From positions 1,184,001 to 1,248,000 of the forward strand of contig JBAMJR010000100.1 of the NCBI GenBank assembly GCA_038501785.1: a stretch of DNA of 64,000 bases. The letters are read 5' to 3'. The notes beneath the pieces are model-generated. The model was not told the DNA's origin. It searched no databases and saw only the letters and a list, made by a program, of their open reading frames with translations. Both the position numbers and the translations under genes were made by a program. This stretch comes from Myoxocephalus aenaeus. Lineage: Eukaryota > Chordata > Actinopteri > Perciformes > Cottidae. This document shows, piece after piece, positions 58,465-64,000 of the stretch; position 1 is the first letter of the stretch, and the number at the start of each line of letters is the position of its first letter.

Positions 58465-61400
58465 TATATATAGGAGGTGTAAATTGAGATGAAAGCAGTG
58501 TATTTAGCCACATTTTAGGGAAAAAACAACTGTATATTAAGAAATTTCTATGGAAGTTTTGATTCTTTTAACCAAAGTGAAAACTTGAATTATTCACAAC
58601 CAAAATTAATGAATAATATAATCAGAATTTGATTATTGATTCACACTTGACCATTGGGGTTAAAAAAAATATTTATGTCTTTTTGCAAGTTATCCTCAAT
58701 GTATAAATGTTATTTTCTATTATTTCTAGAATGTTCTTTCTTTTCTTCCATCTTCTGCAGAAAAGAGATCTCATCCATTCATCCAGGGCCAGCAGAATAA
58801 ACACTAGTTATGATGTGGCATTTAAAAACATAATCCACGCCTTGCTGATGTCCGTCCTCTTCTCGGAGAGCTGTGTGTTTGCATATTTTGAACCAGCTAC
58901 AGGGGGGAGAAAAACATATTTTATGAGTACAAAGAAAAGAATGTTGTTATCTGGCAGATAGGCGGAAAGCCAAGCATAAAAAATGAAATCAACTCGGGGT
59001 GAAGTGCAGTCTGGGATGATCATATTAAACTATTTTGTTTTGTGTTCTCAGTCGGGGTGAACGCCACAGATGATAAATTTGAGGGTATGGGGTGCAGACA
59101 AATGCTAAGATACGGTTACATGGGCTGAAATCTGATTTCTTTTGGCTCCCTGCTGTCAAAACCATGAAGGATCAACCAAGACTGTTCAATAAGCAGTCCC
59201 CTTGAAGCCACCTTGAGAGTAAAGTTCTGGTCCAGGTGTTCATCAGCCTGGGAAACCCCCACTGTTCCTGGCCATAAAAGGTAGCTCCTCCATCCTCCAT
59301 CCTCTGCTATTTTGAAACCCGGCAGCCAAAAACTAAGATAGAGACCGGCTGGATTCCTCTGAGCGGGCGACTCCCTTTCTAGTGAAACTGATGAAAAATT
59401 CATCTTGCCAGGTTCTGCTTTATCTTGAGCTCCCTGCAAAGCGTCATTAAATCTGCTATGAAAACCTCCATTTTGATTTGGTTCAGAGCTTCAGAGCAAC
59501 CGGAGCTGGCCTCCGCCATGCGTTCACATTTACATTAATTCACTCAGACATCCGCATGAACGTTTTCATCGCCGCACATGCATTTTTTTTTTTTGCTGAG
59601 AGAGCGGTTTCCAATGCAGGGAGAATCGTCCGGAGACCTCTGACACTATGATAGTGTCATCGCGACAGACAGGAAAGATTTGGCTTAACCGGGGTCAAAG
59701 GTCAACGGCACCCTGACAAATACGTTTAATGTGCCTTTTTAAAACGGCGAGTGCCGGCAGAGCGGCCGGGGAGGAGAGAGTTAACGTGGGCGGAAACTAG
59801 CAGCGGGTGAGCTTTTCCTTCATGGAGAGGGATTAGACGCCTCTCACTGGAAGCAGAGGTTGGATTCAATCCAGCCTCTCGCCTTGGTGCTTTTCTCTCT
59901 TTCACCTCTCTCTTCGTTTTCTCCTCTCTTATCCCCCCCACCCCGTCTTTGATCTTCCCCTGTCCCTTCTTTCTCCTTCCCGTCTCTTATATATCGCACC
60001 GCTCCTTTTATTCCTTGTGATTACAGCAGGGACGAGCTCATTTGTTCCTCTTTTTTTTCTCAATATTTCTCGTGCTTCAGTTGAGTTGAACCTGTTGATT
60101 TGTTGCTTTGGTAATGAATCTGCTGTTCACTGGTTTATACACATGCGCTGCCTGCAGCAGCCTCATCCTTCCTCTCTCACTCTGAGTAGGTGGACCAGAC
60201 GCTACAGAGTCTCTCATCGATTTGGTTAATGCAAAACTAATTTGCATTGACGAACGCGTTTCCAGTATGAGCCGGGATTACGCTTTTTTTTGTGCTTCTG
60301 GCAACTCGCCCTGATTTAAATGTCTTGATTTAAATGTTGAAGATTCAAAAGCCGACTCGAAGAATGAGAAGACCAAAAGCCATATACACTCCAACTCGCT
60401 CTTATACTCAGCTCCTGCATTTAGAACAAAACTTTGCAGTGAATGAAAAAATACATTAATACAATCCAGATGGCAATCGTCTCCATGTGAAGTACAATCA
60501 AATTGATCATCAGAAAATGAATGTACAACAAAAAAATTTAAATCAAAAAAGTTCCAGCTTCTCTTTTTTTTCTCTTTTTTTTCTGACATTCAGACGATAA
60601 AATAATGAATCATACATATTTAATTCAGAGGAGACAGGGTTATGGGTTTATTGAAATTGTACCAGAATACTTGTTAAAATGGATATATTCTCCAAAAGTG
60701 CGAACAGTAATTTGCCATTGATCTGTCTCGCCGTGTTTCGGTCCTCTTCTTCCAAAACCGCCTCCTCAAACCTGCAGCCGCCTCTCTCTCATGCGTTGAC
60801 ATATCACTGCAATGTTTGGGCCTCCAGGCTTACTGTGCAGACGTAGAGATCTTGTTTACGACCGTTACAGTTCGTATCCTGTGGGGACAAAAGGAATTTC
60901 AAAACACCTTCGCTACAAGGTCAGGTCGTAACGCAGGAAAAAGGGCCGCCGCAACGAGAACATAATGACAGCTGGGCTCTGGCTCGCTGTGCTTTATTTT
61001 CCTCTGAAAGCTCGGATTGTTTTACGCGCACAATAATGACCGACGACAACCCTCCTGGGTCACAACCTTCAACCTGCAACAAGTATCGAAGCAAAGGCAC
61101 CTGAGCTGCACCTGCTGCAGTCCTGTAACAACCAGCACAAATCTGTGCTTTTTACCAGACAGGGCAAGTGTGGAATTATACAAGTGTGAAGAAGACTAAT
61201 ACTCCTGCATTAATAAGTGTTTAAATTAAGGCAATCAGACACAACTGCTTAAAAGGACTTTAACCAGGATGCAACTCCACATATATATGTTTAGATCCAA
61301 GTTTAAGAAACATAAATCCCTTTAAATATATTTTTGTATTTGTTTGTTGGACTGAATTTATGGTTGGCACGATAGACTGACAACGTTGTTGAAGTGTTGC

Positions 61401-63542
61401 ATGGTTGTTTTGATTTTTTGTTTTTTTACTTATTTACTTGCTTAAACATTTTTTTCTTCCTTTATGGCCCTTCTTGGCCAGAAGCATGGTTAATTACTTG
61501 TATTCTTTCTTACTTTAACTAGGTGGAGTATAAGCCTGGAGCGCCCTCCCATTAATACAAATATCATGCTTTGAATAACAGGCAGGGCTCATCATCGTCT
61601 CTTTGTGATGAATTAAAACAATTATTGTCAACCGTTTATCTGCAGGATATGTTCTTCTTTCAGAAAAAAAAAAGAAAGAAACACTGCATTGCAGGAGGGG
61701 GGAAAGAAACAAAAGCCCTCGTGTGTTTTGCATCTTATTTTAGGAAACTGATTGCCTCTGAGAAGACTTGCTGTCTCTGTCATCATTATGTGATGAGTCA
61801 CAGCCGGCGCTGCTCCAGGTGTAGATATGAGCGAGAGCAGAGACGCGCAGTTTTTGATAGGAAATTGATTTGTTTGGGTTGGTTTAAATCTCTATGATTT
61901 CCATTTTTTGAGTGGGTTGAATATAAATAAGTGAGACACTTTGCTTAATGAACAACCATTATTCAGTGTTTCCACTGCCATTATTTTGCCGAGGCAGCCC
62001 AACAAGGAATTACTGATTTAGTTGATTTGTTTTTTATAATAATTTCAGCCTAAAAAAAAATCTTATTTAACTAGATGGCAAACCGCCATAGTTTAATTCA
62101 CATCCACATATTATACAAAAGTCCCAGTGAGGCTATTTTGTCATCCACTAATCCACAAGTGGTAACTGTGTATGAACATACAGGGTTAGGGGTTCTCATA
62201 GGAACAGAACCACGTCAATTGCTAGTTCCTAAAGTGTTTTTCACATCTGGAAGTTTGGATTAAGGTTATTAATTTGCAGTATCCATTATATGTGTTTACC
62301 CTTTACAATGACATGTCTTCTTTTTATGAGTTGATCTGACACTAAGTGTCTTATCTGTCGTTGTTACAGAGAGAATGTCATTCACAGCCACAACGTTTCA
62401 TGATATTTGTAATATTTTATCATTATAATCAGCTCAAAATACAAACACAAAATACAAACACATGTATATATGTTATTTAAAAGTGCTACATTTATTTTGT
62501 TAATTGTACAAACTAAACATATGACGTTACTGCTATTATTACTTGTATTGGGCCTCCCAAAGTTGTACGTAAGCAATTTCTTCATGCATTTGACTTTTAC
62601 ATCCAGAATACCAGATTCTCAAAATAAAGTTTCACAGTAAGTTCCGCTGAGATCCAGAAGAAACCAGAGCGTCAACGACCCCAACAGGATCCTAACGTGA
62701 TGTCAGGCCATAAATAAATAAATTCGGAGCGCTGTCAGACTTGCCCTGGTCTGAACCCAGAGGGAAGCGATGGGGATGAAGGGGCACTGCAGTGTCAGAG
62801 TTTGGCTCTGACTTTCCTGACACCATCTTGTCAAAGATGACAACTTGCAGCTTCAGCTTGACAGCAGTAATTTCTGACATTAACTATATTCGGCACTTTC
62901 CCGCAGTTGACTGAGGAAAGTTCCCATCGCAAGCCCATCGAGCTAAAATGGAAGGAGACTCTGTCCGTCCGTCCGTCCTTAAGATTTACTCGACGAACGT
63001 TCGTTCATTCGATCGACTTCAAATGGAGGAAAATGTCGACGTCAGTGTTTCCCAAAGCCCAATATGACGTCCTCAAATGTCAGTTTTTGTCCACAAGTCA
63101 AATATATTCATAGAGGAGTAGAGAAACAATAAAAAAAATCGGCACATAAAAAATGGAATCAGAATACGGGCTACGTTTTTTCTTTAGAAAGTTAACGATC
63201 AATTAATCAATTATCAAAATAGTTGCCGTTTAATTTAATAGTTGGACGTAAGAAGTTTTGAACGGGCCCTTCACAAGTAATATAAAATCTGAAAATGACC
63301 ATGACCAGGTGGTAAAATAAAGTCCTAAGCTTTGTGCACAGCACAAATAACTACCCCTCGAAGTAGCTGTCATTTACCAAAGTCTTTTTTCCTTTTCAAG
63401 CTAATAATCCACAGGTTTTAGTAATACCCTACTGGTTTGACTTCTCACACACTGTGTGAGTAGAAGTGTAATGCAGTCATGGTTGAATATTGAAAACGAC
63501 AGGTCTTTTCATGTTGTGTTTGTTTTCTCTGTGTCGTTGCAG

Positions 63543-63601
63543 ATCTGATTGTCAAACTGGCAAAGGACAAGTTTGGAGCCATTCAGACGGAATACCAAAA
63601 G
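63543..63601 (+). CDS. prom1: prominin-1, second coding exon
   Basis: A 59-nt exon between acceptor TCGTTGCAG and donor AAG|GTAAGG. With the one-base overhang from exon 1 it encodes DLIVKLAKDKFGAIQTEYQK. The length, junction phases and the terminal Tyr-x-Lys match the vertebrate exon that ends IDYDK in human (DTLRKFLQKAYESKIDYDK). The sequence is divergent, so the call depends mostly on phase and position. Confidence 0.8.
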
Positions 63602-64000
63602 GTAAGGTTTGTGTGTGTGTGTGTGTGTGAAAATGATTGCTTTGCTTTAAGTTTTTTTTATTGCAATATGTTTTTCTGATTGGAAGCAGCAATTGATGAT
63701 ATATATTACAGAATAAATGCACCTTTGAGATAGTCCGTATAATCCACCACTTCTCAGGTGTTAATAGCTTTTACAAGCCAAGGCAAGGTCATCTTTTACA
63801 CTGGCACCCCAAGAGAAATAGTTATTGCTTCTGGCACAACCTGTGAATTTAAATAGAGGTGCATCCCTTTAGTTTTCAACAACTTATAAAAACCAAGATG
63901 TTTTTTATATTCTCAGTCCCTGCGATCAAAAGTACCTTCTCTGTGCCTTCCTCTCACTCATGGGAGACATTGCCGTCTGTGTGCAGTGTAACAATATGCA
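63602..64000 (+). other. prom1: start of prom1 intron 2
   Basis: The first 30 nt contain a GT repeat (63609-63629) immediately after the donor. The rest is AT-rich with nothing recognised. The next exon lies outside the window. Confidence 0.8.

Larger units (their letters stand above)
37860..63542 (+). other. prom1: prom1 intron 1 (25.7 kb)
   Basis: No other gene is supported on either strand. It contains microsatellites, a MITE with internal minisatellite (45978-46362), a Tc1-like element (52860-53538), LINE/SINE-like tails (53559-53650, 54735-54825), and long stretches of complex, non-repetitive sequence (for example 41.0-43.2, 46.5-47.1, 48.5-48.8, 54.06-54.2 and 59.4-60.0 kb). These could include conserved regulatory elements. 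The many short open frames here have no family resemblance. Confidence 0.8.

Overview
This is a vertebrate nuclear genomic window, almost certainly from a ray-finned (teleost) fish. It has intron-split genes with canonical GT/AG splice sites, very abundant dinucleotide microsatellites, and fish-type transposable elements (hAT-like MITEs, a Tc1-like element, L2/Rex-like LINE tails). Three protein-coding genes lie head to tail on the + strand: ldb2 (last coding exon only), tapt1 (complete, 14 coding exons) and prom1 (first two coding exons). This order and orientation, LDB2-TAPT1-PROM1, is the conserved vertebrate arrangement (human 4p15.32), which supports all three calls.

Layout. 1-5667 is the last intron of ldb2. 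It holds a hAT-like element with a perfect 8-bp target duplication (1247-2457) and a candidate homeodomain/POU regulatory block near 3.2-3.5 kb. 5668-5898 is the last ldb2 coding exon, followed by a 3'UTR to about 7.63 kb. 7.63-9.97 kb is intergenic, with a 74-bp near-perfect palindrome about 210 bp before the tapt1 start codon. 9974-32314 is tapt1; its 14 exons join into one open frame of 597 codons plus stop. A 33-nt in-frame candidate microexon lies in intron 3 at 15489-15521. 32.3-37.6 kb is the tapt1 3'UTR plus intergenic DNA. 37631-37859 is prom1 exon 1, followed by a 25.7-kb first intron that carries a Tc1-like fossil (52860-53538), a MITE with an internal 25-bp minisatellite (45978-46362) and several complex, repeat-free stretches. 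63543-63601 is prom1 exon 2.

Function. LDB2 is a nuclear LIM-domain-binding cofactor. TAPT1 is a multi-pass membrane protein linked to axial patterning and ciliary function. Prominin-1 is a pentaspan glycoprotein of membrane protrusions and photoreceptor discs. I see no operon-like or defence-like system and no CRISPR array. The best candidates for something undescribed are the tapt1 microexon, the promoter-proximal palindrome, the repeats abutting splice donors, and the composite mobile elements. Paralogue letters (a or b of the teleost duplication) cannot be assigned from this window alone.
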